A stretch of DNA of 64,000 nt from Ornithinibacter sp. (GCA_029266735.1 JAQSWG010000001.1:1-64000), one strand, 5' to 3'; positions 40,811-49,963 are shown, numbered from the stretch's first letter. Notes: generated by a model from the sequence alone, not told the origin. Translations and numbers: made by a program.

Positions 40811-42867
40811 GGTCGCTCTACCTCGCGGGCACGGAGGCACGGTCCGGCAAGTCAGCCATCGCCGTGGGGCTGGCCCACCAGCTCAGCCGCCGGCACCGCA
40901 GGGTGGGTGTCTTCCGGCCCGTGGTCCGCGCCGGGCCGCACGCCGACGAGCTGCTCGCCGTTCTCCGACGACAGGTCCGCAGCGACCTTCCCCTCGACGG
41001 CTGCCACGGCGTCACCGACGAGGCCCTCCATGCCGCACCCGAACGCGCCCTGGGCACGGTCGTCGACCGGTTCCACGAGGTTGCCCGCGGGCACGACTGC
41101 GTCCTGGTCGTCGGCACCGACTTCACCGGAGTCGCGGCCCCCACCGAGTTCTCGACGAACGCCCGGATCGCGGCCAACCTCGCGACCCCCATGGTCCTCG
41201 TCGCCCCGGCACGGGACCGCGACCCACGTGACGTGGCGGCCGGTCTGGCCGTGTCGGTCCAGGCAGCCAGGGACGAGCACGCGCAGGTCGCCGGGGTGGT
41301 CGTCAACCAGGTGTCCACAGAGAGCGCGCCGGAAGTCACCGCGGCGCTCCACGAGCGCCTGAGCATGGTGCGCGTGTGGGCCCTGCCAGAGGTGCCGCTC
41401 CTGCGAGCGCCGACCGTCGGCGACCTCATGGCCGCCTGCGGCGGCACCCTCGTCCACGGCGACGCAGCGCTGCTCGAGCGGGAGTGCTCCGGCCTCGTCG
41501 TCGCGGCCATGTCGATGCCCCATGTCATCGACCGGCTCGTCGGGGACGGCGTCGTCATCATCCCGGCTGACCGTGAGGATGTGCTGCTCGGAGTCCTGCT
41601 CGCACACCAGTCCACGACGCTCCCGTCGCTGTCGGGCGTCGTCCTCAACGGCGGCTTCGCGCCCTCCCCGCAGGTCGAACGGCTGGTGGCCGGACTCGGC
41701 ATCCGCCTCCCGATCGTCGCGACCGGCGGCGACACGATGGCGACGGTCACCGCACTCGGCCCGGTGGAGGGGCGCATCACCTTGGCGTCCGAGCGCAAGG
41801 TGCGCGCCGCAGTCGCGCTCGTGGAGGATGCGGGCGACCTCGGCGCCGTCGCCGCCGGGGACAGGGTCGCGGAGGGCGCGGTGACGCCCTTGATGTTCGA
41901 GCACGACGTCGTCGAGCGGGCCCGCGCTGCGTCCGCGCACCTCGTGCTGCCCGAGGGCGCCGAGGAGCGGATCCTCATGGCGGCCGAGCGGGTCATCGCA
42001 CGCGGCATCGCCCGCCTGACGCTGCTCGGCGACGAGGAGGTGGTGCGCGGCGTGGCGAGACAGCTCGGCGTCGACGTCTCGGCCGCCAGCGTCGTCGACC
42101 CGGCGACGAGCCCGTTACGTGAGGAGTTCGCCCGTGAGTACGCTCGACTGCGGGCGCACAAGGGCATCACGCTCGAGACAGCCCTCGACCGCGTCCTCGA
42201 CGCGAGCTACTTCGGAACGATGCTGGTACACGCCCGTCTGGCGGACGGCATGGTGTCCGGCTGCATCACCACGACCGCCCACACCATTCGCCCGGCGCTC
42301 GAGATCGTGCGCACCGCTCCGGGCGTCTCGGTGGTCTCCAGCGTGTTCCTCATGTGCCTGGCGGACCGCGTGCTCGTCTACGGCGACTGCGCGGTCAACA
42401 CCGACCCCACCGCCGAGCAGCTCGCCGACATCGCGGTCTCCTCTGCCCGCACCGCCCAGCAGTTCGGCATCACCCCCCGTGTCGCCCTGCTCTCGTACTC
42501 AACGGGCGAGTCGGGCACCGGAGCCGACGTCGACAAGGTGCGTCGGGCCACCGCCCTCGCTCGCGAGCGGGCGCCCGACCTGCTCCTCGACGGCCCGGTC
42601 CAGTACGACGCCGCCGTCGATCCTTCCGTCGCCCGCACCAAGCTGCCCGACAGCCCGGTGGCCGGACGCGCGACCGTGCTGATCTTCCCCGACCTCAACA
42701 CCGGTAACAACACCTACAAGGCGGTCCAGCGCAGCGCTCAGGCCGTTGCCATCGGGCCGGTCCTGCAAGGGCTGAACCGACCGGTCAACGACCTGTCCCG
42801 AGGGGCGGACGTGCGCGACATCGTGAACACCGTCGCGATCACCGCTGTGCAGGCGGCTTCGGAGTGA
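40807..42867 (+). CDS. pta: Phosphate acetyltransferase
   Basis: A 686-residue long-form Pta that interconverts acetyl-CoA and acetyl phosphate. The N-terminal part is BioD-like with a P-loop-like TEARSGKSAIAVG (about residues 8-20), followed by a DRTGG-type domain. The C-terminal catalytic domain (about 360-686) has VLPEGAEERIL, the GMVSGC segment and the LSYSTGESGTGADVDKVRRA block. It overlaps xfp and ackA by 4 bases each, giving a strictly coupled xfp-pta-ackA unit. Confidence 0.96.
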   Translation: MRSLYLAGTEARSGKSAIAVGLAHQLSRRHRRVGVFRPVVRAGPHADELLAVLRRQVRSDLPLDGCHGVTDEALHAAPERALGTVVDRFHEVARGHDCVLVVGTDFTGVAAPTEFSTNARIAANLATPMVLVAPARDRDPRDVAAGLAVSVQAARDEHAQVAGVVVNQVSTESAPEVTAALHERLSMVRVWALPEVPLLRAPTVGDLMAACGGTLVHGDAALLERECSGLVVAAMSMPHVIDRLVGDGVVIIPADREDVLLGVLLAHQSTTLPSLSGVVLNGGFAPSPQVERLVAGLGIRLPIVATGGDTMATVTALGPVEGRITLASERKVRAAVALVEDAGDLGAVAAGDRVAEGAVTPLMFEHDVVERARAASAHLVLPEGAEERILMAAERVIARGIARLTLLGDEEVVRGVARQLGVDVSAASVVDPATSPLREEFAREYARLRAHKGITLETALDRVLDASYFGTMLVHARLADGMVSGCITTTAHTIRPALEIVRTAPGVSVVSSVFLMCLADRVLVYGDCAVNTDPTAEQLADIAVSSARTAQQFGITPRVALLSYSTGESGTGADVDKVRRATALARERAPDLLLDGPVQYDAAVDPSVARTKLPDSPVAGRATVLIFPDLNTGNNTYKAVQRSAQAVAIGPVLQGLNRPVNDLSRGADVRDIVNTVAITAVQAASE

Positions 42868-44123
42868 GTATCGCCTCGGGCACAGCGTCGGGGGAGGAAC
42901 CCCTTCGCGGAAGCCGCGGGTTGGGTGCACACGGCCGAAAGGGCTACGTCCTGGTCGTCAACGCCGGGTCGTCCTCGCTGAAGTACCGCGTCGTCGACGC
43001 GGGGTCCGGCAGCACTGCCGCGGACGGCACCGTCTCGGAGATCGGCGGCGCGGCGCACCTGCACCATGAGGCCGGTGACACCGTCCTCCACCATCGGGTG
43101 GACAGCCCGTCGCATGCGGAGGCGTTCGCCCTCGCGCGCAGGGCGCTGAGCGACCACGGACCCGTGCTCGGTGGCGGCCTCCTCGCCGTCGGTCACCGGG
43201 TCGTCCACGGGGGGGCCCGGTTCGCCGACCCGGTGCTGGTCGACGACGACGTCCTGACGGCACTCCGCCAGCTGGACGACCTCGCGCCGCTGCACAACCC
43301 CGCGAACCTCACCGGCATCGAACGGGCGCGGGATGCCTTTCCCGACGTTCCGCACGTCGCCGTCTTCGACACGGGGTTCCACCGGACCCTGCCGCCGGAG
43401 GCGTCCACGTATGCCGTGCCCCGCGAGTGGCGAGTGCAGCACTCCGTGCGCCGCTATGGCTTCCACGGCACCTCCTTCGCCTACGTGTCGCGCCGCACCG
43501 CGGAGCTCATGGGCCGTGCGCCTGCGGACCTCCACCTCGTCGTGCTGCACCTCGGCAACGGGGCGAGCGCGTGCGCGATCGCCGGCGGGCGCAGCGTCGA
43601 CACGTCGATGGGGCTGTCACCCGCCGAAGGACTCGTCATGGGGACCCGCTCGGGCGACGTCGACCCCGCGCTCGGCGGATACCTCGCCCGCGTCGCGCAC
43701 CTGTCGGCACAGGACTACGACACCGCGGTCAACCGCAGGAGCGGGCTGCTCGGACTCGCAGGGGTCTCGGACTTCCGGACGATCACCGAGCGCGTCGCGG
43801 CGGGCGACCCCGACGCGACCCTCGCCCTCGATGTCACCGTCCACCGGCTGCGCAAGTACGTCGGTGGTTACGCAGCCGTCCTCGGCCGTCTCGACGCGGT
43901 GGTCTTCACCGGGGGTATCGGGGAGGGCAGCGCGATCCTGCGAGCAGCCGTCGTCCACGGGCTCGCCGTGCTGGGTCTCCAGCTCGACGACCAGGCGAAC
44001 GCCGGCGGCCCGGACGAGCGGCGTGTCTCCTCCCGGCAGAGCGTCGCCGAGGTCTGGGTGGTCCCCACCGACGAGGAGGGCGAGATCGCCCGGTGCGCCC
44101 TGGGCGTGATTCAGCGCTTCTGA
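42864..44123 (+). CDS. ackA: Acetate kinase
   Basis: A 419-residue kinase that makes ATP from acetyl phosphate. NAGSSSLK begins at residue 33, after a variable N-terminal extension longer than usual. RRYGFHGTS, HLGNGAS, DTSMG and FTGGIGE are the nucleotide and acetate-binding motifs. The GTG at 42864 overlaps pta, but an internal start nearer the NAGSSSLK motif is possible. With xfp and pta it forms a fermentation or overflow module that could yield ATP without respiration. Confidence 0.96.
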   Translation: MSIASGTASGEEPLRGSRGLGAHGRKGYVLVVNAGSSSLKYRVVDAGSGSTAADGTVSEIGGAAHLHHEAGDTVLHHRVDSPSHAEAFALARRALSDHGPVLGGGLLAVGHRVVHGGARFADPVLVDDDVLTALRQLDDLAPLHNPANLTGIERARDAFPDVPHVAVFDTGFHRTLPPEASTYAVPREWRVQHSVRRYGFHGTSFAYVSRRTAELMGRAPADLHLVVLHLGNGASACAIAGGRSVDTSMGLSPAEGLVMGTRSGDVDPALGGYLARVAHLSAQDYDTAVNRRSGLLGLAGVSDFRTITERVAAGDPDATLALDVTVHRLRKYVGGYAAVLGRLDAVVFTGGIGEGSAILRAAVVHGLAVLGLQLDDQANAGGPDERRVSSRQSVAEVWVVPTDEEGEIARCALGVIQRF

Positions 44124-44206
44124 CACTGACGGCGGCGATCGCGTCGTGAGCGGGAGATCCTGTCGTGATGGACACGTGATGCCGCAAGACCTCCCGCACT
44201 CGTTGG

Positions 44207-44212
44207 TAGGTT
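44207..44212 (+). promoter_or_regulatory. -10 box TAGGTT, leaderless
   Basis: TAGGTT ends 6 bases before the kamD GTG at 44219. Confidence 0.6.
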
Positions 44213-44218
44213 GACTGC

Positions 44219-45817
44219 GTGTCTTCGCCCGTTCCCCACCTCCTCCACCTCGATGCCACAACGGTCCGCCGCGCCCGCACGCTGTCCCGCCGCGCCGGGA
44301 AGCCCGTCGTCGACCTCGCGAAGAGCCACACGACGGTGTCCGTCGAGCGGGCGACGCTGCGGTTGGCAGGGCTGTCCGGCGCGGACCACGACAACGTGCC
44401 CTGGGTCAACCACCTCGTCGACGCCGTGCGGGGCAGCGTCGGCCTGGACCAGGGCGCCACGACGCCGGTGTGGGACGCGCTACGCCGGGGTGAGGCGCCT
44501 GACCTCCTGACCCTGGCGCAGAAGGCCTCGAGCGGGGGAGTGGCCTTCCGGCTCCCCGACGGCAGGGAGCGCGCAGCGGCCCGGCGGGCGGCGCGCACGG
44601 CCGTCGCGGCCGGCATCCGCACCATCGACCGGCAGCGTGCGGCGCGCGAGCGGTTGGTCCGGCGCCACGGCGACCCGCAGCAGAAGCCGTGGATCTACCT
44701 CATCGTCGCCACGGGTGACATCCACGAGGACATCCCCCAGGCGCAGCAGGCCGCGCGGGAGGGTGCGGACGTCATCGCCGTCATCCGCTCGACGGGGCAG
44801 AGCCTGCTCGACTTCGTCCCCGAGGGGGCCACCCGCGAAGGCTATGCCGGCACCTACGCCACCCAGGAGAACTTCCGGCTGATGCGGGCGGCACTGGACG
44901 AGTCGAGCAAGGAGCTCGGCCGCTACGTCCGACTGACGAACTACGCGAGCGGGCTGTGCATGCCCGAGATCGCCGTACTGGCGGGCCTGGAACGGCTCGA
45001 CATGATGCTCAACGACTCGATGTACGGCATCCTCTTCCGCGACATCAACCCGATCCGGACCTTCGTCGACCAGCGCTTCAGCCGCCAGGTCCACGCCCGC
45101 GCCGGCATCATCATCAACACCGGCGAGGACAACTACCTCACGACCGCGGACGCCGTGGAGGCCGCGCACACGGTGACGGTGAGCCAGCTGCTCAACGAGT
45201 ACTTCGCCAAGGAGGCCGGGCTCGAGGACTGGCAGCTCGGTCTCGGACACGCCTTCGAGATCAACCCCGACCTCCCCGACAGCTTCCGCCTCGAGCTCGC
45301 GCACGCCCTGCTGGCCCGCCAGCTGTTCCCGGACGCACCGCTGAAGTGGATGCCGCCGACGAAGCACATGACGGGCGACGTCTTCCGCGGTTACCTCCTC
45401 GACGGCTTCTTCAACCTCGTGGGGGCGATGACGGGCCAGGGCATCCTCCTGGTGGGGATGATGACCGAAGCGGTCGTGACGCCCTGGCTCTCCGACCGCG
45501 ACCTGGCCCTGCAGAACGTGCGCTATGTCATGAACGCCGCCGGCGGCCTCCCGGAGGACTTCCACCCCCCGCGCGACGGCGTCATCCAGACGCGGGCACG
45601 GCACGTCCTCGGGGAGGCCGTGGAGCTGCTCGAGAGGATCGTCCACGACGCCGACGCCGCCGGCGACCCGCCGCTGCTCGCGGCGATCGCCGACGGCACC
45701 TTCGGCTCGATGAAGCGCCCGCCGACCAAGGGCAAAGGGCTCGACGGGGTGGTGCGCAAGGCCGAGGGCTACGACAACCCCGCCACGACGCTTCTCGAGG
45801 AAGGGGCCCGTCGGTGA
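44219..45817 (+). CDS. kamD: Beta-lysine 5,6-aminomutase alpha subunit
   Basis: A 532-residue TIM-barrel subunit of the adenosylcobalamin/PLP enzyme that moves the terminal amino group of beta-lysine to carbon 5. Family blocks include KPWIYLIVATGDIHEDIPQA, DVIAVIRSTGQSLLDFVPEG, TYATQENFRLMR and LKWMPPTKHMTGD. Length matches clostridial KamD. It overlaps kamE by 4 bases. The B12 requirement also links it to the cobalamin-dependent metH in the same window. Confidence 0.95.
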   Translation: MSSPVPHLLHLDATTVRRARTLSRRAGKPVVDLAKSHTTVSVERATLRLAGLSGADHDNVPWVNHLVDAVRGSVGLDQGATTPVWDALRRGEAPDLLTLAQKASSGGVAFRLPDGRERAAARRAARTAVAAGIRTIDRQRAARERLVRRHGDPQQKPWIYLIVATGDIHEDIPQAQQAAREGADVIAVIRSTGQSLLDFVPEGATREGYAGTYATQENFRLMRAALDESSKELGRYVRLTNYASGLCMPEIAVLAGLERLDMMLNDSMYGILFRDINPIRTFVDQRFSRQVHARAGIIINTGEDNYLTTADAVEAAHTVTVSQLLNEYFAKEAGLEDWQLGLGHAFEINPDLPDSFRLELAHALLARQLFPDAPLKWMPPTKHMTGDVFRGYLLDGFFNLVGAMTGQGILLVGMMTEAVVTPWLSDRDLALQNVRYVMNAAGGLPEDFHPPRDGVIQTRARHVLGEAVELLERIVHDADAAGDPPLLAAIADGTFGSMKRPPTKGKGLDGVVRKAEGYDNPATTLLEEGARR

Positions 45818-46590
45818 CGGGCAGCCCGGGACCGCTCGTGCGCCCCTACGGCGACACCACCGGCGACGGCATGGTCCAGCTCTCCTTCACCCTGCCGGTC
45901 CCGCACGACAAGCGGGCCGAGGGGGCCGCGCTGCAGCTCGCCGCCAGGATGGGGATGGAACCGGCCCTGCTCGTCCATGCCAAGGCGATGGGCCCGGACT
46001 TCACCTTCTTCGTCGTCTACGGCTCGGTGACGCACCTGGTCGACCTTCGCGAGGTGCAGGTCCTCGAGCGCGAGTTCCCCTTGCTGTCGTCCAAGGAGAT
46101 CAACGCCGCCATCAAGGCACGTCTGCGCCGCAAGCTCGTCGTGGTCGGCGCCTGCATCGGCACGGACGCCCACACCGTGGGCATCGACGCCATCCTCAAC
46201 ATCAAGGGGTTCGCCGGGGAGAAGGGGCTGGAGTACCACCGGGAGATGACGGTGGTGAACCTCGGCGCCCAGGTCCTCGTCCCCGAGCTCGTCAACACGG
46301 CGCGCGAGGTGCGCGCCGACGCTGTCCTCGTCTCGCAGGTGGTGACCCAGCGAGACGCACACATCCACAACACCACCGCCATGTCGGCCGCCTTCCGTGA
46401 GGCGTTCCCTGCCGGGCAGGTGCCGCTGCTCGTCGTCGGCGGCCCCCGCTTCGAGGAGGGGTCAGCCGCTGCGCTGGGGGTCGACCGTGTCTTCGGGCGG
46501 GGCACGACGCCCGGGGAGGTCGCGTCCTACCTCGTCCACGCGCTCGTCACTCCGCGCACCCACCCCGACCCGAGAGGATCCCAACGATGA
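45814..46590 (+). CDS. kamE: Beta-lysine 5,6-aminomutase beta subunit
   Basis: A 258-residue cobalamin-binding subunit. The Rossmann domain carries the base-off/His-on motif Asp118-x-His120-x-x-Gly123 (TDAHTVGID). Lys131 (LNIKGFAG) occupies the position of the PLP lysine; the 11-residue His-to-Lys spacing equals that of the characterised clostridial enzyme. The N-terminal dimerisation region begins with MVQLSFTLPVP. Both overlaps (with kamD and kal) are 4 bases, indicating one translation-coupled operon. Confidence 0.95.
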   Translation: MTGSPGPLVRPYGDTTGDGMVQLSFTLPVPHDKRAEGAALQLAARMGMEPALLVHAKAMGPDFTFFVVYGSVTHLVDLREVQVLEREFPLLSSKEINAAIKARLRRKLVVVGACIGTDAHTVGIDAILNIKGFAGEKGLEYHREMTVVNLGAQVLVPELVNTAREVRADAVLVSQVVTQRDAHIHNTTAMSAAFREAFPAGQVPLLVVGGPRFEEGSAAALGVDRVFGRGTTPGEVASYLVHALVTPRTHPDPRGSQR

Positions 46591-46979
46591 CCGCCGCAGA
46601 GGTCGGGCTCACCCTCACGCATCGACGCTACGTGCCCTACAGCCACGCCCACTACGGCGGGAGCCTCGTCGACGGCGCGTACTCCCTCGCTGCCTTCGGG
46701 GACGTGGCCACCGACCTGTGCATCCGCACCGACGGGGACGAGGGGCTCTTCGCGTCCTACTCGGACGTCCAGTTCCGCGCACCGGTGCGAGTCGGCGACG
46801 TCCTCGAGATCTCCGCGACGCTCGTGCGGGTCGGGGCGAGGTCGAGGGAGATGGAGTTCGTCGTGCGCGTCGTCGCACGGGGGGCTCCGGACAGGGGAGC
46901 CTCCGCCGCCGACGTCCTCGACCCGCCCGTCGTGGCGACGACGGCCCGAGGGGTCGTCGTGGTGCCGCCTCCCGGGTGA
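46587..46979 (+). CDS. kal: 3-aminobutyryl-CoA ammonia-lyase
   Basis: A 130-residue hotdog-fold lyase that removes ammonia from 3-aminobutyryl-CoA to give crotonyl-CoA, the last dedicated step of lysine fermentation. The HAHYGGSLVDGA, FGDVATDLCIRTDGDEGLF and VQFRAPVRVGDVLEI blocks match the Kal family closely. Length is typical. Overlap with kamE makes a kamD-kamE-kal operon. Confidence 0.9.
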   Translation: MTAAEVGLTLTHRRYVPYSHAHYGGSLVDGAYSLAAFGDVATDLCIRTDGDEGLFASYSDVQFRAPVRVGDVLEISATLVRVGARSREMEFVVRVVARGAPDRGASAADVLDPPVVATTARGVVVVPPPG

Positions 46980-46981
46980 CC

Positions 46982-46987
46982 TACCGT
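46982..46987 (+). promoter_or_regulatory. -10 box TACCGT, leaderless
   Basis: TACCGT lies between the kal stop and the lnt GTG at 46994 with a 6-base spacer, so lnt probably has its own promoter. Confidence 0.5.
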
Positions 46988-46993
46988 TGACGG

Positions 46994-48562
46994 GTGCCCA
47001 CCCCGCTCCGGTATGCCGCCCGCCCGGCGGCCGCCGTCACCGCCGGCCTCTGCCTGTGGCTGGCCTTCCCGGAGCCGAACCTCTGGTGGCTCGCCCCTGT
47101 GGGGGTGGCGCTCCTCGGCGCCGCCACGCTGACCGCGGGTGCGGCTCGTGGGTTCGGGCTCGGCCTGCTCGCGGGCTGGGCCTTCTTCGTGCCCGTCCTG
47201 TCGTGGTCCGGCGTCTACGTCGGTGCCGTGCCGTGGTTCGCCCTGGCGACGCTGGAGGCCTCGTACGTCGCCGTCATGTCGGCCGTCGTGGGGTATGCCG
47301 GCAGGCGGCTCGTCGGGAACGGGCACGTCGGCGCCGCCCTGGCGCTCGTCCCGCTGGGGTGGGTGGTGCAGGAGTGGGCTCGGGGCTCCACGCCGTACGG
47401 CGGCTTCCCATGGGCGCGGCTCGCCTTCAGCCAGGCGGACAGCGCGTTGGCGCCGCTGGCCCGGTGGCTGGGAGCCCCCGGGGTGACCCTCGCCGTGGCA
47501 GTGGTGGGGACGGGGTTGCTCGCGGCGGCATACGGGCTGTCGGAGGGGCGACGCGGTGTGGTGGTGACCGGTGTCGTGCTCGCGGTCGCGCCGTGGGCCG
47601 GAGGGCTGGTGCCCCTGCCCACCGACGGCCGGGAGGTGGCGGTCGGTTTCGTCCAGGGGAACGTGCCGCGGGCCGGCCTGGAGTTCAACGCCGAGCGCCG
47701 GGCCGTCCTCGACAACCATGTCCGCGGCACCGAAGAGCTGGCGCGTCGGGCCCCGGAGGACCTGAGCCTCGTCGTGTGGCCGGAGAACAGCTCCGACATC
47801 GACCCGTTCCGCAATGCCGACGCCGCGGAGCAGATCCAGCGGGCGCAGGATGCTGTCGGCGTCCCGCTCGTCGTCGGCGCCGTCCTCGCCGAACCGGTCG
47901 GCGCCAGCTCCAACGTCTCGCTCTTCTACGTTCCCGGCGGGGCCGAGCCCTCGCGCTACACCAAGCTGCACCCGGTGCCCTTCGCCGAGTACATCCCCAA
48001 CCGGGAGTTCTTCCGGGTGTTCAGCGCCGCCGCCGACCTGGCCGGGAACTTCGTCCCGGGGGAGGAGGTCGGCGTCTTCGACGTTCCGGCGGCCGCCGGC
48101 GACTACGTGGTGCTCCCGACGATCTGCTTCGAGGTCGCCTACGACGGCCTCATGCGCGATGCCGTGCTCGCGGGCGGCGGGGAGGAGAGCCTCCTGCTCG
48201 TCCAGACGAACAACGCCACCTTCGGCTACACGGCGGAGTCGGAGCAGCAGTTCGCCATCTCCCGGATCCGAGCGATCGAGCACGGCCGCTCCGTCGTCCA
48301 CGTGTCCACGGTGGGGGTCTCGGGCTTCGTCGGCCCGGACGGCGCGGTCAGCGGCAAGACGGGGCTGTTCACGGCGGACCAGGGGCTCGGGCGCCCCGTG
48401 GTGCGCAGCGAGCTGACCCCGGCGGACCGGGTCGGTGGGGCCCCCGAGTGGCTCGCCGCCACGGCGCTCCTCGTGCTCGTCCTCGGGAGCAGCCGGTCGT
48501 CCCGGCGCGTTAGGGTTCTCGAACCCACCGCCCGAGCCCGCGAGGACCACCCCGTTGCCTGA
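46994..48562 (+). CDS. lnt: Apolipoprotein N-acyltransferase
   Basis: A 522-residue membrane enzyme that adds the third acyl chain to lipoproteins. About six N-terminal hydrophobic segments precede a nitrilase-type domain with catalytic Glu264 (WPENSS), Lys324 (YTKLHPVPFAEYIP) and Cys378 (TICFEVAYD). It overlaps the mannosyltransferase gene by 8 bases. In mycobacteria the two activities are often fused as one Ppm1 protein; here they are separate. Several lipoproteins in the window are possible substrates. Confidence 0.94.
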   Translation: MPTPLRYAARPAAAVTAGLCLWLAFPEPNLWWLAPVGVALLGAATLTAGAARGFGLGLLAGWAFFVPVLSWSGVYVGAVPWFALATLEASYVAVMSAVVGYAGRRLVGNGHVGAALALVPLGWVVQEWARGSTPYGGFPWARLAFSQADSALAPLARWLGAPGVTLAVAVVGTGLLAAAYGLSEGRRGVVVTGVVLAVAPWAGGLVPLPTDGREVAVGFVQGNVPRAGLEFNAERRAVLDNHVRGTEELARRAPEDLSLVVWPENSSDIDPFRNADAAEQIQRAQDAVGVPLVVGAVLAEPVGASSNVSLFYVPGGAEPSRYTKLHPVPFAEYIPNREFFRVFSAAADLAGNFVPGEEVGVFDVPAAAGDYVVLPTICFEVAYDGLMRDAVLAGGGEESLLLVQTNNATFGYTAESEQQFAISRIRAIEHGRSVVHVSTVGVSGFVGPDGAVSGKTGLFTADQGLGRPVVRSELTPADRVGGAPEWLAATALLVLVLGSSRSSRRVRVLEPTARAREDHPVA

Positions 48563-49340
48563 GACCGCTCGACCGCCCCTGCGGCGCGTCGCCGTCCTCA
48601 TCCCGACGTACAACGAGCGGGAGACGCTGCCGGAGGTGGTGCGACGGCTGCGAGAGGTCGTCCCGTCCGCGGACGTCGTCGTCCTCGACGACAACTCGCC
48701 CGACGGCACCGGTGAGGTTGCGGACGCCCTCGCGGCCGGCGACGCACAGGTGCACGTCCTCCACCGCGCCGGGAAGGAGGGGCTGGGCGCGGCCTACCTC
48801 GCCGGCTTCCGCTGGGCGCTCGCGGAGGGCTACGACGCTCTCGTGGAGATGGACGCGGACGGTTCACACCGGCCCGAGCACCTCCCGGACCTCCTGCGGG
48901 CGGCGGCGGACGCGGATGTCGTCATCGGCTCACGGTGGGTGCGTGGCGGGTCGGTCGTCAACTGGCCCCTGCATCGCAAGGCCCTCTCGCTGGGCGGCAA
49001 CCTCTACGTCAAGGTGCTCCTCGGCATGCCGGTCAACGACGCCACCGCGGGGTACCGGCTGTACCGGGCGGACGCGCTGCGGGCGATGGGTCTGCGCGAC
49101 GTCGCCTCCCAGGGGTACTGCTTCCAGACCGACCTCACCTGGCGAGCCGTCAAGGAGGGCCTCACGGTCGTGGAGGTGCCGATCACCTTCGTCGAGCGCG
49201 AGCTGGGCACCTCGAAGATGAGCCGCGACATCGTCCTCGAGTCACTGCGGCTCATCACCTCCTGGGGTGTCAGACACCGCGCACGCCAGGTGTCCGGCCT
49301 GGTGGCGGCCGCGCGTGAGCCGAGGTGGCACTCCCTGTGA
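48555..49340 (+). CDS. ppm1: Polyprenol monophosphomannose synthase
   Basis: A 261-residue GT2 glycosyltransferase that transfers mannose from GDP-mannose to polyprenyl phosphate, the donor for lipoglycans and protein mannosylation. VLIPTYNERETLP, DDNSPDGTG, the metal motif EMDADGSHRPEHLP and GYCFQTDLTWRA are present, and it lacks membrane helices. The start is read as TTG at 48555 (GAGGA 8 bases upstream) within the end of lnt, because the family begins here and no ATG/GTG fits. The stop overlaps fxsA. Confidence 0.92.
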   Translation: MPETARPPLRRVAVLIPTYNERETLPEVVRRLREVVPSADVVVLDDNSPDGTGEVADALAAGDAQVHVLHRAGKEGLGAAYLAGFRWALAEGYDALVEMDADGSHRPEHLPDLLRAAADADVVIGSRWVRGGSVVNWPLHRKALSLGGNLYVKVLLGMPVNDATAGYRLYRADALRAMGLRDVASQGYCFQTDLTWRAVKEGLTVVEVPITFVERELGTSKMSRDIVLESLRLITSWGVRHRARQVSGLVAAAREPRWHSL

Positions 49341-49918
49341 GCCGAACCGGGGCCACCCCGTACGCGTCCCGGAGGCGCCGTCCGGCCGTGCTGCGCTGGG
49401 TCTTCCTCGCCCTCCTCGTCGTCCCGATCATCGAGATCGCGGCGATCATCGCGGTGGGACGGGTCATCGGGGGCTGGCAGACCCTCCTCCTGCTGCTCCT
49501 CGAGTCCGCGCTGGGGGCGTGGATCGTCCGCCGGGAGGGGTCACGCACCTGGGAAGCGCTGCGCACGGCGTTGCGCAGCGGTCGGATGCCGAGCCGTCAG
49601 CTCGCGGACGCCGCCCTCGTGCTCATCGGTGGCACGCTGCTGCTGACGCCCGGCTTCGTCACCGACATCGTCGGGTTCTTCTTCATCCTGCCGCTGACGC
49701 GACCCGTCACAAGAGCCTGGCTCGAGGCCGCCGTCGCCCGCCGCCTGCTGGGGCCGATGGGGGAGTGGCCGGCGGCCGGGATGGGCGGGCGCGCCACCGG
49801 AGGCCCGACCTCCGGGGACCCGACGTCGGGGACCCCCTGGGGCGGCCCGACGACGTCAGGCCGGGGCGGTGGACCGGACATCGTGCCGGGCGAGGTCGTC
49901 GACCGCGACGACTCCTGA
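49337..49918 (+). CDS. FxsA family membrane protein
   Basis: A 193-residue protein with the FxsA pattern: three or four hydrophobic segments (LRWVFLALLVVPIIEIAAIIAVG, TLLLLLLESALGAWIV, ADAALVLIGGTLLLTPGFVTDIVGFFFILP). The Gly/Thr/Ser/Pro-rich tail is low complexity. E. coli FxsA affects phage exclusion when overproduced, and its normal role is unclear. The GTG at 49337 overlaps the ppm1 stop and has GAGGTGG upstream; a GTG at 49325 is also in frame. Confidence 0.88.
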   Translation: MSRTGATPYASRRRRPAVLRWVFLALLVVPIIEIAAIIAVGRVIGGWQTLLLLLLESALGAWIVRREGSRTWEALRTALRSGRMPSRQLADAALVLIGGTLLLTPGFVTDIVGFFFILPLTRPVTRAWLEAAVARRLLGPMGEWPAAGMGGRATGGPTSGDPTSGTPWGGPTTSGRGGGPDIVPGEVVDRDDS

Positions 49919-49963
49919 ACGGGCACCGGGGCTCGGACAGGCGCGGCAGGTCTCGGACACGAG

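Noticed and set aside
37928-40840. 970-codon frame antisense to xfp
   Set aside because: The composition is typical of an antisense shadow, and xfp has clear catalytic motifs along the same DNA.
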